Shown: positions 25,331 to 34,316, counted from the first letter of the stretch. The stretch: 64,000 nt of DNA from an uncultured Clostridia bacterium (GCA_947383645.1 CANDEH010000001.1:62001-126000), one strand, 5' to 3'. Numbers and translations: made by a program. Notes: a model not told the origin generated them from the letters alone.

Positions 25331-25837
25331 CTATTTGCAGCGCAGAGGGATGCCGCAGACCACCTCGAAGACCCCGTCGGCCAGGGCCGCCGTCTCGCGG
25401 CTGAGGGCGGCCAGGGCGCGGAGGTAGGCCAGGGTGTCGGCGTCGTAGTCCATGCCGTCGGCAAAGAGGTCGTTGCCCACCGCCACGGTCAGGGCGGTCT
25501 GCTCCCTCAGGCGGCGGAGGCCCGCAAGGACGCGGTCCGCCGCCCCCTCCCGGGCGGGGCCGAACCACTCGTTGGCGAAGAGATTGGTCAGATCCTCCAG
25601 AAGGACGGCGCAGCGGGGGGGGAGGGGGAGGGCCTCCAGGGCGCGGGGGCGCTCCACGGTCCGAAACCCCTTGCCGGCGCGGAGGGCGCGGTGGCGCTCG
25701 ATGCGCTCTTGGGCCTCCGGCCCATGGGGCTCCATGGTGGCGACGTAGAGGGGGCCGGCAATGCCGCTGCGGACGATCTGCTCCTCGGCGAAGGCGGACT
25801 TGCCGCTGCCCGCGCCGCCGAATATGTAGAGGAGCAT
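25331..25837 (-). CDS. cobU: Adenosylcobinamide kinase / guanylyltransferase
   Basis: The 168-residue protein has a P-loop (IFGGAGSGKSAFAEEQIV), YVATMEPHGPEAQERIERHR carrying the histidine that is guanylylated in CobU, and a C-terminal CGIPLRCK end. It phosphorylates adenosylcobinamide and transfers GMP. The canonical NEVGxGIVP segment is replaced by GNDLFADGMDYDADTL, whereas the short paralogue at 23987 keeps it. It lies four bases downstream of cobT. Confidence 0.9.
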   Translation of the reverse strand: MLLYIFGGAGSGKSAFAEEQIVRSGIAGPLYVATMEPHGPEAQERIERHRALRAGKGFRTVERPRALEALPLPPRCAVLLEDLTNLFANEWFGPAREGAADRVLAGLRRLREQTALTVAVGNDLFADGMDYDADTLAYLRALAALSRETAALADGVFEVVCGIPLRCK

Positions 25838-25841
25838 GGGC

Positions 25842-26900
25842 TCAGCTCAGGTGCTCGTAGGCGTCGATGTCCATCTGCTGGAAGGTGGACATGTCCCGGT
25901 AGATGGCCAGGGCCATGTCCAGGATGGGCATCACCGCCACCGCGCCGGTGCCCTCGCCCAGGCGCATGTCCGCGTGGAGGATGGCCTTCAGCTCCAGTTC
26001 CTCCAGCACGGCGGCGCCGGCGGGCTCGGCGGAGGCGTGGGTGGCCAGCATGTAGTCCCGGGCCGCCGGACACAGCCGCCGGGCGCAGAGGGCCGCTGTC
26101 GAGGAGATCAGGCCGTCGATGAGGACGGGGATGCGGCGGAGGGCGCCGCCCAGGAACACGCCGGTGAGGCCGGCGATGTCCAGACCGCCCACCTTGGCCA
26201 GAACGTCGATGGGGTCGGCGGGGTCGGGGCGGTTGATCTCAATGCCCCGGCGGATGGCGTCGATCTTCCGGCCCAGGCCCTCGGTGGAGAGGCCGGCCCC
26301 CCGGCCGGTGACGGCGGCGGGGTCCGCGCTCAGGAGGACGGCGAGCACCGCGGAGGAGGTGGTGGTGTTGCCGATGCCCATCTCCCCGGTGGCAAGGAGG
26401 CAGTAGCCCTCGGCGGCCAGATTTTCCACGATGTCCACCCCGGTGAGGATGGCTTTCTCGCACTCCTCCCGGGTCATGGCGGGGCCGGCGGTGAAGTCGG
26501 CGGTGCCCCGGCGGATGTTCCGCTGGAGGAGACTGTGTCCGGACACGGGGCGGGCCACGCCGATGTCCACCGGAACCACGTCCGCCCCGGCGATCTTCGC
26601 CATGCGGCAGACGCTGGAGGCGCCCCGGGCCATGTTCTCGGCCACCACGGCGGTGACCTCCTGCCCGGTCTGGGTGACGCCCTGGGCCACCACGCCGTTG
26701 TCGGCGCACATGGCCACGATGGCCTTCCTAGCCAGGGAGACGTCGGGGGTGCCCTGGGCCCCGGCAATGCGGACGATGTGGTCCTCCAGAATGCCGAGGC
26801 TGCCCAGAGGCTTGGCCACGCTGTCCCAGCGGATCCGGGCGGCGGCCATGGCGGCCTGGTCGGCGGGCGCTATGCGGTTGAGGAGTGCGGAGAGTGTCAT
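25842..26900 (-). CDS. cobT: Nicotinate-nucleotide:dimethylbenzimidazole phosphoribosyltransferase
   Basis: The 352-residue enzyme activates the lower-ligand base as alpha-ribotide. Motifs are KPLGSLGILEDHIVRIAGAQ, AMCADNGVVAQGVTQ, GEMGIGNTTTSSAVL and TGRGAGLSTEGLGRK, with the catalytic Glu expected near the C-terminal LGEGTGAV. AAAGGAAGGG precedes the ATG. The actual base used (DMB or another) cannot be told, and no bza genes are present. Confidence 0.96.
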   Translation of the reverse strand: MTLSALLNRIAPADQAAMAAARIRWDSVAKPLGSLGILEDHIVRIAGAQGTPDVSLARKAIVAMCADNGVVAQGVTQTGQEVTAVVAENMARGASSVCRMAKIAGADVVPVDIGVARPVSGHSLLQRNIRRGTADFTAGPAMTREECEKAILTGVDIVENLAAEGYCLLATGEMGIGNTTTSSAVLAVLLSADPAAVTGRGAGLSTEGLGRKIDAIRRGIEINRPDPADPIDVLAKVGGLDIAGLTGVFLGGALRRIPVLIDGLISSTAALCARRLCPAARDYMLATHASAEPAGAAVLEELELKAILHADMRLGEGTGAVAVMPILDMALAIYRDMSTFQQMDIDAYEHLS

Positions 26901-26916
26901 GGAAACCCTTCCTTTC

Positions 26917-27114
26917 AGTTAGGAGATAGGAGATAGGAGATAGGAGTGAAGGTGTCGCCTCCGGCGACAGAATTTGAATATTTCAGAGCGGAGGGTGGGG
27001 AGCGGAAAGCGGAGAGGAGGGGAGGAGACATGGAATTTGCCGAAGGCAAATGCAATTCCAATCGTCCAGCGAAGCTGGACACATTCACTCCTATCTCCTA
27101 TCTCCTATCTCCTC
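26917..27114. repeat. Heptamer-terminated element, copy 6 (AGGAGAT variant)
   Basis: Here the units are AGGAGAT rather than TTAGGAA, with matching inverted CTATCTCCTATCTCCTATCT at the right end, so both ends changed together. Internal hairpins are GTCGCCTCCGGCGAC and GTCCAGCGAAGCTGGAC. The right end encodes the cbiA C-terminus and stop. Confidence 0.85.
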
Positions 27115-28473
27115 ACTGCCCCCGCGGGACGCGCAGGCCTCCACAAACCGCCTTGCCGCCTGCGGGCAGCCGCAGAGATGGAGGTGGGGGAAGCCGGCGT
27201 AGAGAGTGGGGGTGTGATGGGCGCAGCTCCAGGCGCGGCTTGATTGGGGCTTCTGGGCGTGGAAGGCGTCGCCGGGGGACGTGCTGTCCCAGTAGTGGAA
27301 CTCGTGGGCGTTGAGAGATTCCCCCGCGGCGCAGAGGAGACCGGTCTGGCGGGCTGTCATGGCGATGTAGCCGAAGCGGCTCAGCTTGCCGGTGCTGGCG
27401 GCCTCAGCGGGGAAAACACCGGCCATCTGGCGGCTGTGACGGCCGCCGGCGTCGGCGAGGGTTTGATGGAGGTAGAGGAAGCCGCCGCACTCGGCCAGGG
27501 TGGGGGTTCCGGACTGGACGGCGGCGCGGACGGACTGGAGCATGGGGGCGTTCTCCGCCAGTTCGCGGGTGTACAGCTCCGGGTAGCCGCCGCCCAGGTA
27601 GAGGCCGGCGGCGTGCTCCGGCAGGGCGGCGTCGGCGAGGGGGGAGAAGAAGGCCAGCTCCGCGCCCAGGCGCTCCAGAAGGCGGAGGGCGTCGGCGTAG
27701 TAGAAGCAGAAGGCGCTGTCCCGGGCCACGGCGATTCGGGGGCGGCCCGGTACCGGGGCGGGCAGATCCGGCGGAGGGGCGGACAGGGGCGGGGCGGTCT
27801 CCGCCAGGGCGGTGAGGCCGGGGAGGTCCAGGTGCTCTTGGGCCAGGGCCGCCAGCTTGTCCAGCTTTTCTGTCAGATCCGCCACCTCGGCGGCGGTGAC
27901 AAGGCCCAGGTGCCGGCTTTCGATGGTACAGTCGGGGCACTGGGGGAGGAAGCCGTAGGCGCGCAGGCCGGTTTCCCGCTCCACCGCCTCCTTCAGGCGG
28001 GGGTAGAGCATGGGGGAGACGCGGTTGAAGATGACGCCGCGGATATGGGAGTCCGGGCGGAAGGTCTGGAACCCCTTGACCGCCGCCGCGGCGCTGAGGG
28101 CGCGGCCCCGGCCGTCCAGAATCAGCACCGCCGGGGTATCGGTGAGCCGGGCCAGGCGGTAGGCGCTGGCCTGGTCGCTCATGGCGATGCCGTCGTAGTA
28201 GCCCATGGCCGCCTCGATGACGGAGAGGCGGCCGCCGTTTTCCGCAAGGGATCGGAGGCAGGGGGTCTCGCCCATGAGGAAGAGGTCCAGGTTCCGGCTG
28301 GGGACGCCCACCACCCGGCTGTGAAACATGGGGTCGATGTAGTCCGGACCGCACTTGAAGGCGGCGGGGGCTTTTCCGGCCTGACGCAGGGCGCGGAGGA
28401 GGGCGCAGGTGACAGTGGTCTTGCCGCTGCCGCTGGCCGCGGCGCAGAGCATCAGGCGGGGGCGGTCAGTCAT
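27091..28473 (-). CDS. cbiA: Cobyrinic acid a,c-diamide synthase
   Basis: The 460-residue glutamine amidotransferase amidates the a and c side chains of cobyrinic acid. Seen: the P-loop AAASGSGKTTVTCALL, FKCGPDYIDPMFH, GVPSRNLDLFLMG, the GATase nucleophile in TPTLAECGGFLYLHQ, and a C-terminal HFPHLH-like GFPHLHLCG. It overlaps cbiET by 8 bp. The final residues EEIGDRR come from the heptamer repeat. Confidence 0.95.
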   Translation of the reverse strand: MTDRPRLMLCAAASGSGKTTVTCALLRALRQAGKAPAAFKCGPDYIDPMFHSRVVGVPSRNLDLFLMGETPCLRSLAENGGRLSVIEAAMGYYDGIAMSDQASAYRLARLTDTPAVLILDGRGRALSAAAAVKGFQTFRPDSHIRGVIFNRVSPMLYPRLKEAVERETGLRAYGFLPQCPDCTIESRHLGLVTAAEVADLTEKLDKLAALAQEHLDLPGLTALAETAPPLSAPPPDLPAPVPGRPRIAVARDSAFCFYYADALRLLERLGAELAFFSPLADAALPEHAAGLYLGGGYPELYTRELAENAPMLQSVRAAVQSGTPTLAECGGFLYLHQTLADAGGRHSRQMAGVFPAEAASTGKLSRFGYIAMTARQTGLLCAAGESLNAHEFHYWDSTSPGDAFHAQKPQSSRAWSCAHHTPTLYAGFPHLHLCGCPQAARRFVEACASRGGSEEIGDRR

Positions 28474-29665
28474 GGCGCGCCTCCCCGGACACGATCCACA
28501 CCGGGTTCTGGGCGTCCATCAGGTGGTAGTTCCCCGCCTGACGGGTGCGGGTGGCGGCGATCTGCACCGCCTCCGCGTTGGTAAAGCCCAGGGACGAGAA
28601 GCAGCGCATGGCCTCCGCGATGGTCTCCAGGGTTACGGCGGTGACCACGATCCAGACCGCCGGATTTTTCTGTACGGCCAGGCGGAGGATGTCCTCCATG
28701 CAGCCGCCGGTACCGCCTAAGAAGACCCGGTCCGGGGCGGGGAGGTCCTCCAGCGCCGCCGGCGCGGTTCCCTCCACAATATGCAGGTTGGTGAGGCCGA
28801 ATTTTTCCCTGTTGGCGCGGAGGAGCGCCACGGCCTCCGGTTTGCGTTCGATGGCGAAGACGCGGCCCTCGTTTGCCCCAAAACAGCACTCCACAGAGAC
28901 GGATCCGGTGCCGGCGCCCACGTCCCAGACGGTGTGGTGGGGCTGTATGCGCAGCTTGGAGAGGCAGAGGGCGCGGACCTCCTCCTTGGTCATGGGCGTT
29001 TTGTCCCGGAGAAAGTCGCCGTCGGCAAGGGCGGGGGCGGCGCAGGGGCGGCGGATGGGGGCGGGATTCTCCGCTAAAACCACCGCCAGAGTGTCGAAGG
29101 TCCGGCCGGCCAGCTCCGCTGCCGTGCCGGTGGTGATGCGCTCGTCTGGGTAGCTCAGCCGCTCCCCCACGGAGATGCGCACATCGCCCAGGCCCCAGTC
29201 GGTCAGCTGGGCGCAGAGGGCGTCGGGGCGGTAGCTGCCGCCGGTGAGGATGAAGGTCTTGCGGTGGCTCTGCACCGCGCCGGGGGCGTTGTGGGCGCGG
29301 CCGTGGGCGGAGACGATGCAGGCGTCCTCCCAGGGGGTGCGCAGTCTGGCGCAGAAGCAGGTCAGGCTGCTCAGCCCCGGTAGGGGGACGACCTCGCAGT
29401 CCTCCAAGAGCGGGTAGAGATTCTTGGCCCCGGAGTAGAAGCCCACGTCCCCGGAGAGGAGGACGCCCACCGGACCCTCCCCCTGGGCGCGGACCGCCCG
29501 GGCGATGTCCGCGGCGGCAATCAGGGGCAGGCAGGTCTTGCCCTCGCGGCCCTCCAGCAGGCGGGGAGCGCCGATGAGGACGGGGCACTCCTCTATGGCG
29601 GACAGGGCCGCGGCAGTCATCTGCTCCCGGCTGCCGGGGCCGGTTCCAATTAAATAGACTTTCAT
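28466..29665 (-). CDS. cbiET: Cobalt-precorrin-7 C5- and C15-methyltransferase / decarboxylase (CbiE-CbiT fusion)
   Basis: The 399-residue protein has an N-terminal CbiE tetrapyrrole-methylase domain (YLIGTGPGSREQMTAAALSA, LLSGDVGFYSGAKNL) and a C-terminal CbiT Rossmann methyltransferase (VWDVGAGTGSVSVECCF, FAIERKPEAV, RVFLGGTGGCMEDIL). Together they methylate C5 and C15 and decarboxylate the C12 acetate to give cobalt-precorrin-8. It corresponds to CobL. The start overlaps the cbiJ stop as ATGA. Confidence 0.95.
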   Translation of the reverse strand: MKVYLIGTGPGSREQMTAAALSAIEECPVLIGAPRLLEGREGKTCLPLIAAADIARAVRAQGEGPVGVLLSGDVGFYSGAKNLYPLLEDCEVVPLPGLSSLTCFCARLRTPWEDACIVSAHGRAHNAPGAVQSHRKTFILTGGSYRPDALCAQLTDWGLGDVRISVGERLSYPDERITTGTAAELAGRTFDTLAVVLAENPAPIRRPCAAPALADGDFLRDKTPMTKEEVRALCLSKLRIQPHHTVWDVGAGTGSVSVECCFGANEGRVFAIERKPEAVALLRANREKFGLTNLHIVEGTAPAALEDLPAPDRVFLGGTGGCMEDILRLAVQKNPAVWIVVTAVTLETIAEAMRCFSSLGFTNAEAVQIAATRTRQAGNYHLMDAQNPVWIVSGEARHD

Positions 29666-30408
29666 CTATGAATCCACCTTTTGATGTAGTCCTGTATCTC
29701 GTCCAGCGCCATGCCTGTCTCCTGGGTGGGGCGCTCCACCACCAGCAGGGCGCAGCCGGCGTCTCTGGCGGCGTCGGCCTTCTCCCGGAAGCCGCCGTAG
29801 GCGCCCGTGTCCTTGGTGACCAGGGTTTTGATGTGGTACTGGCGCAGCAGGGCGGCGTTGAGCTCCCGGGAGAAGGGGCCCTGCATGCAGAGGATGTGGG
29901 CGGGGGGAAAGCCCAGGTCCAGGCACCGCTGGAGGGAGTCCGGCATGGGCAGGACCCGGGGGTAGCAACGGTCGATCAGACCGGGGACGGCGAAGTGGTG
30001 CAGCTCCTTGCTGCCGGTGGTGAGGAGGACGTTGCCGGGGAGGGATTGGAGCATATAGGCGGCGCCGGCCATGCTGTCGGTTTTGTGGCAGCTGTCCTCC
30101 CCGTCGGACTGGCGGAGGAGGCGCAGGTACTGCCGCCCGGCGGCCTCCGACGCGGCGCGGATATTTTTCGTCACCTCCACGGCGTAGGGGTGGGTGGCGT
30201 CGATGACCAGCGTATACTTCTCTTTTGCGATTAGATTTTGCATGTCGAGCTGGCTCATGCGGCCCACCCGGGTGGGGAGGTCCTCCGGCAGGAGGGCGCC
30301 GCCATAGTCGGTGGCGACGCAGACGGTGAAGGGGATTTGCCGGCTGTGGAGCCAGCAGGCCAGCTCGTGGCCCTCGGCGGTGCCGCCGAAGAGGAGGATT
30401 TTTTCCAT
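29662..30408 (-). CDS. cbiJ: Cobalt-precorrin-6A reductase
   Basis: The 248-residue NADH/NADPH-dependent reductase converts cobalt-precorrin-6A to 6B. The N-terminus KILLFGGTAEGHELACWL and VIDATHPYAVEVTKNI are the family signatures, as are CMQGPFSRELNAALL and TKDTGAYGGFREK. The start at 30408 is chosen for AAAGGAG nine bases upstream; the open frame continues upstream into repeat sequence. Confidence 0.94.
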   Translation of the reverse strand: MEKILLFGGTAEGHELACWLHSRQIPFTVCVATDYGGALLPEDLPTRVGRMSQLDMQNLIAKEKYTLVIDATHPYAVEVTKNIRAASEAAGRQYLRLLRQSDGEDSCHKTDSMAGAAYMLQSLPGNVLLTTGSKELHHFAVPGLIDRCYPRVLPMPDSLQRCLDLGFPPAHILCMQGPFSRELNAALLRQYHIKTLVTKDTGAYGGFREKADAARDAGCALLVVERPTQETGMALDEIQDYIKRWIHR

Positions 30409-30444
30409 AGGGGGCTCCTTTTTGCGCCCGACAGGGCGGGAGGC

Positions 30445-30853
30445 TTTTTTGCGCCGACGCGGCGCGGGGCAATCGCCGCCCTTGGCGGCGGGAAGGGGAC
30501 GGGGGTTTCGCCCCCGGGCGAGGTACTTTTCCCACGCGGGAAAAGTACCCAAAAGGGCGCTTAGGGGTTCGGCGTGGGCGGATTTTAGCCCCCCGCAGGG
30601 GGGCACAATCCTTACACGCCTGCCCCCTAAGAACCCCGGGGACGCGGCGCTGTCTCGGCAGAATGGTGCGGGATTTTAGCTTGGTGCTTCGGACGCCGGC
30701 GGCGGTGGGTCTCGCATAGCAGAAGGTGTCTTGAGAGCGTTCCCCCGTCTATAGCCTTTTTATAGGCGTCCGCTGCCGCTCTGCCTGCCTCGCTTCGACT
30801 TGCCTCCGAAGAGCCCGGTTCAATCGCTGGTCGGAGTGCGGTAAAGGCCGCCG
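30445..30853. repeat. Large multi-hairpin repeat, copy 2
   Basis: It repeats the block order of the 11561 copy, in the same orientation. Loops and stems differ between the copies while pairing is kept, for example TACTTTTCCC with GGGAAAAGTA here against TACTTTTCTC with GAGAAAAGTA there. It lies between cbiJ and the small membrane-protein gene, inside the cobalamin cluster. Confidence 0.7.
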
Positions 30854-30863
30854 GGGCTGGTGG

Positions 30864-31373
30864 TTATTTTTGTTCTTCCTCTTTTTCTCTCTGTTCGCGC
30901 TCTTTTTGTTCTGCCTGGTAGGCGCGGCGGAAGCCTCGGTCGTAGTCGATGCTGGATAAGAAGCGGAAGAGGAGGGGGCTGGCTAAGGTGAGGGGGTAGT
31001 AGAGGTCCCGGAGGGGCTGGGGGAGCTGGCGGGCGAAGGGGAGGAGGAGGGGGAAGCCCAGCCAGGTGAGGTAGAAAAGGGTACCGCAGAGGTTCAGCTT
31101 GTTTCGGTTTTGGGGGGCCACCAGGTAGTATTTTACGTGGATGTATTTCGGCTGGGTCTTGCCCCAGTGGCTGGTCTCCCGGCTGATGAGGATCCGGGGC
31201 AGGCGTTTGCCGGGAAGGGGAAGATAGAAGCGGCTGGTGCACAGGAAGGGGAACCAGCCGGCGATCCCACGGCCCAGGATCAGGCCAAAGGCGGTCCAGC
31301 TGAGAAAGAAGACGGTGAGGATGATGAGGGAGTCGGGGAAGTTTTTCTGGAAAGCAGCCAGAGTGTCCTGCAT
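30864..31373 (-). CDS. Uncharacterised membrane protein within the cobalamin cluster
   Basis: The 169-residue protein starts after AAGGAGGCGCCCCCC. It has hydrophobic segments at about 16-42 and 95-115, a third weaker one near 125-140, and a highly charged C-terminal tail (EQKEREQREKEEEQ). I do not recognise a family. It lies between cbiH and cbiJ, 30 bases after cbiH, and is not related in sequence to CbiM/N/Q cobalt-transport components. A transport or anchoring role is only speculation from position. Confidence 0.8.
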   Translation of the reverse strand: MQDTLAAFQKNFPDSLIILTVFFLSWTAFGLILGRGIAGWFPFLCTSRFYLPLPGKRLPRILISRETSHWGKTQPKYIHVKYYLVAPQNRNKLNLCGTLFYLTWLGFPLLLPFARQLPQPLRDLYYPLTLASPLLFRFLSSIDYDRGFRRAYQAEQKEREQREKEEEQK

Positions 31374-31402
31374 GGGGGGCGCCTCCTTGAGAGGGTGGGG
31401 GG

Positions 31403-32143
31403 CTATGCCTCCCGCTGTAAGTAGCCCCGGGGGGTCACCAGTTTTCCGTTGATGATTTTGGTCTGCTCGTTTCCGATGAACACGGTGGTGAACATGTCCA
31501 CGTCCTCGCAGTCCCGCAGCTGGGCGAGGGGGAGGAGGACGGCGGTCTGGCCCTCCCGGCCGATGTTCTTTACGTAGCCGCAGGGGGTGTCGCCGGCCTT
31601 GCTCTCCAGCAGGATATCGCAGGCCCGGCGGAGCATGTCCGAACGGCTGCGGCTGCGGGGGTTGTAGAGGCAGACTACGAAGTCCGCCTGGGCGGCGGCC
31701 TGGAGGCGGCGCTCAATCTTCTCCCAGGGGGTCAGCAGGTCGCTGAGGGAGATCACCGCGAAGTCGTGGGTCAGGGGCGCGCCCAGGACTGCCGCGCCGC
31801 CGCAGGCGGCGGTGATGCCGGGCACCACCTCGATGTCGATGGGGGGGTACTCCTGGGAGACCTCATAGATGAGGCCGGCCATGCCGTAGATACCCGAGTC
31901 GCCGGAGCAGACCACCGCCACGCTCCTGCCGGACACGGCGGCCTCCACCGCCAGACGGCAGCGGTCCACCTCCCTTTTCATCCCCGTGGAGACCATCTCC
32001 TTCTCAGGGAAGGCGTCCCGGATCAGGGCGATATAGGCGGTGTAGCCCACCACCAGATCCGCCGCCTCAATGGCGTCCCGGGCCCGAAGCGTCAGATCCG
32101 GTCCCGCTCCGGGCCCGAGACCGACTACTGTTAGTTTCTGCAT
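31403..32143 (-). CDS. cbiH: Cobalt-factor III C17-methyltransferase
   Basis: The 246-residue SAM methylase catalyses C17 methylation with ring contraction. Motifs: LTVVGLGPGAGPDLTLRARD, VCSGDSGIYGMAGLI, VVPGITAACGGAAVLGAPLT and VCLYNPRSRSRSDML, diagnostic for CbiH/CobJ. The ATG at 32143 is preferred because GGAGG lies eight bases upstream; an earlier in-frame ATG overlaps that site. Confidence 0.95.
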   Translation of the reverse strand: MQKLTVVGLGPGAGPDLTLRARDAIEAADLVVGYTAYIALIRDAFPEKEMVSTGMKREVDRCRLAVEAAVSGRSVAVVCSGDSGIYGMAGLIYEVSQEYPPIDIEVVPGITAACGGAAVLGAPLTHDFAVISLSDLLTPWEKIERRLQAAAQADFVVCLYNPRSRSRSDMLRRACDILLESKAGDTPCGYVKNIGREGQTAVLLPLAQLRDCEDVDMFTTVFIGNEQTKIINGKLVTPRGYLQREA

Positions 32144-32163
32144 AGAGAGAACCTCCAAGTTCT

Positions 32164-32222
32164 TTGGAATTAGGAGTTAGGAATTAGGAGTTAGGAGTTG
32201 CGGTGTCCAGCTTCGCTGGACG
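32164..32222. repeat. Heptamer repeat, left end with hairpin (copy 7)
   Basis: AATTAGGAGTTAGGAATTAG and one more unit, then a GTCCAGC-TTC-GCTGGAC hairpin. No right end follows; instead a modular hairpin repeat begins at 32250, so one element may have inserted into or replaced the other. Confidence 0.75.
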
Positions 32223-32249
32223 ATTTTGAACAGCTTCCCGCTCCCGCTG

Positions 32250-32506
32250 AATTTGCGGCCTCAGCCGCAAAGAGCGCCCCGCGAGGGTTTGCGCCCCGCA
32301 GGGCGCAAAAAATCTGAAATCATTTTTTCCGGAAACCGCGTTTTCGGAAAAAATACCTCTCAGCCGACAAGCGTGCGAGTCCTCCGCGCCAGCGGAGGGC
32401 GAGTGCGACGCAGGCGGCTGCGATCCCCCCGTCTGAAATGGCTGTGCCATTTCAGACGGCGTAGTCCCCTTCGTTTGAGAGCCCAGCGAAGCGGGTCTCA
32501 AACGAG
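32250..32506 (+). repeat. Modular multi-hairpin repeat, copy B
   Basis: Hairpins at 32252-32271, 32288-32309, 32323-32353, 32361-32420, 32431-32457 and 32472-32504, separated by conserved linkers. It aligns along its length with copy C (60094-60332). The 32431-32457 stem (GTCTGAAATGGC) differs from the copy C stem (GCCGGAAGCGGC) by paired changes. The last hairpin is partly duplicated to 32525 and encodes the cbiG stop codon. Confidence 0.8.
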
Positions 32507-32519
32507 CACAAAGCGGGTC

Positions 32520-33539
32520 TCAAACGAGCGCGTCAGCGCGTCTTTCTGCGATGGCCACGGTGACGCCGTCTCTGGCGCGCTTGGGGAGGACGACAGGGCC
32601 GAGGGAGAGGGCGGCGGCGGCGCGCTCGCAGACGTTGTCCACGCCGGTGATGCTCTGGACGAAGCGGGAGGGGGTGAAGGTCCCCGGCTGGGCGGAGAGC
32701 TCGTCGGCGGTGAAGAAGGTCAGGGGCAGGCTCCGGCGGCGGCAGAAGGCCAGAAGGCCCTCCTCCTCCCGCTTCAGGTCGATGGTGCCCACACCGGCTA
32801 ACGCGGCGGGGTCGATGCCGGCAAGGGCCTCGTCTACGGCGGCGCGGATGGCCGCCTCGCTGCTCCCCTTCCGGCAGCCGATGCCCAGATACAGACGCCG
32901 GGGGATCAGGCGGAGGGTGCGGGAGTGGGGGCCGGCGGCGGCGCGGTAGGTGACCCAGACGCCGAGGGCGGCGGAGCCGGGGTGGAGGTCCTCCGGGCAG
33001 GCGTGGGCGAAGTCGCTGACAAAGCCCACCGGATCCCCACGGAGGAGGGCGGCGGAGATCTCCCTGGCCAGGGCGCGGTCAGTGATGGACATGTCCCGCT
33101 GGGCGGCCCACTCGTCCACGGCGAAGAGACCGTTGACGTCGGTGGCGGTGGAGATCACCGCTGTGCCGCCGGTGAGGGCGGCGATGCGGCGGGCGAGCTG
33201 GTTGGCGCCCCCCACATGGCCGCTGAGAAGGGGGATGACAAAACGGCCCAGTTCATCCAGACTGAGGACGGCGGGGTCGGTGAACTTGTCCTTCACACAG
33301 GGGGCGATGGCCCGGACGGCGATGCCTGCGGCTCCCACGAAGATCAGTGCGCCGGCTTTGGAGAACTGCTTTTTTGCCCAGGTCCCTACGCTGGCGTAGG
33401 TCTGGGGGTGATGAAATGCCTTCCCTAAGGAGCGGGGAAGGGAGAGTGCGCACTGGTGCCCCTCCTGCTCCAGAGCGGCGGAAAGGCTCCGGGCCAGGGC
33501 GGCCCCCTGGCGGGTAAAGGCAGTCAGAGCGATAATCAT
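32520..33539 (-). CDS. cbiG: Cobalt-precorrin-5A hydrolase
   Basis: The 339-residue enzyme opens the delta-lactone and releases acetaldehyde, giving cobalt-precorrin-5B. The N-terminal domain has IFVGAAGIAVRAIAPCVKDK and VIPLLSGHVGGANQLARRIA. The C-terminal domain has LYLGIGCRKGSSEAAIRAAV. The ATG overlaps the cbiF stop. The last codons lie next to a multi-hairpin repeat, whose end provides the TGA. Confidence 0.94.
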   Translation of the reverse strand: MIIALTAFTRQGAALARSLSAALEQEGHQCALSLPRSLGKAFHHPQTYASVGTWAKKQFSKAGALIFVGAAGIAVRAIAPCVKDKFTDPAVLSLDELGRFVIPLLSGHVGGANQLARRIAALTGGTAVISTATDVNGLFAVDEWAAQRDMSITDRALAREISAALLRGDPVGFVSDFAHACPEDLHPGSAALGVWVTYRAAAGPHSRTLRLIPRRLYLGIGCRKGSSEAAIRAAVDEALAGIDPAALAGVGTIDLKREEEGLLAFCRRRSLPLTFFTADELSAQPGTFTPSRFVQSITGVDNVCERAAAALSLGPVVLPKRARDGVTVAIAERRADALV

Positions 33540-34297
33540 GGCGTTTTTCCCTCCCGGTAGCCGTGTGTAAAGCCGGGGTCGTAGAGCCTGCTGCGGTCGT
33601 AGGACTTGCCGAGAAAGTCCCCCACGGTGATAAGGGCGGTTCTGGTGATATGGTTCTCCCGGGCGGTCCGGGCCAGGGTGCCCACGGTGCAGCGGAAGAC
33701 CTTTTCGTCGGGCCAGGTGGCCTTATAGACAATGGCGGCGGGGGTGTCGGCGGTATAGACGCCGCCGGCCAGAAGCTCCTCCTGGGCCTCCTCCAGAAGG
33801 CCGGTGGAGAGGAAGAGGACCATGGTGCAGCCGTGGGCGGCCATCTTGCGCAGCTGCTCCCCCTCCGGGACGCCGGTACGGCCGGCCATGCGGGTGATAA
33901 TCACCGACTGGGACACCTCCGGCAGGGTGTACTCGGCGTTCAGCGCCGCCGCCGCGCCGCAGAAGGAGGAGACGCCGGGGGTATCGTCGTAGGGGATGCC
34001 CAGCTTGTCCAGGGCGTCCATCTGCTCCCGGATGGCCCCGTAGAGGCAGGGGTCCCCGGTGTGGAGGCGGACGGTGGTGTGCCCGGTGCGCTCCTGCTCC
34101 GCCATGACGGCCAAAACCTCCTCCAGGGTCATGCCCGCGCTGTCGTAGACGGTGCAGGCGTCCTTTTTGTACTGGAGGAGTTCCGGGTTGACTAAGCTGC
34201 CTGCGTAGATGATGCAGTCCGCCTCGCCCAGAAGCCGCGCCCCCCGGACGGTAATCAGATCGGCCCCGCCGGGGCCTGCGCCGATGAAGTGGATCAT
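33536..34297 (-). CDS. cbiF: Cobalt-precorrin-4 C11-methyltransferase
   Basis: The 253-residue SAM methylase has MIHFIGAGPGGADLITVRGA, IIYAGSLVNPELL, RLHTGDPCLYGAIREQMD and DDTPGVSSFCGAAAALNAEY, all diagnostic for CbiF/CobM. GGAAGG precedes the ATG. It is the second corrin gene of the transcript after cbiD, separated from it by a heptamer element. Confidence 0.96.
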   Translation of the reverse strand: MIHFIGAGPGGADLITVRGARLLGEADCIIYAGSLVNPELLQYKKDACTVYDSAGMTLEEVLAVMAEQERTGHTTVRLHTGDPCLYGAIREQMDALDKLGIPYDDTPGVSSFCGAAAALNAEYTLPEVSQSVIITRMAGRTGVPEGEQLRKMAAHGCTMVLFLSTGLLEEAQEELLAGGVYTADTPAAIVYKATWPDEKVFRCTVGTLARTARENHITRTALITVGDFLGKSYDRSRLYDPGFTHGYREGKTP

Positions 34298-34316
34298 GTG
34301 GGTGAACCTTCCTTTC

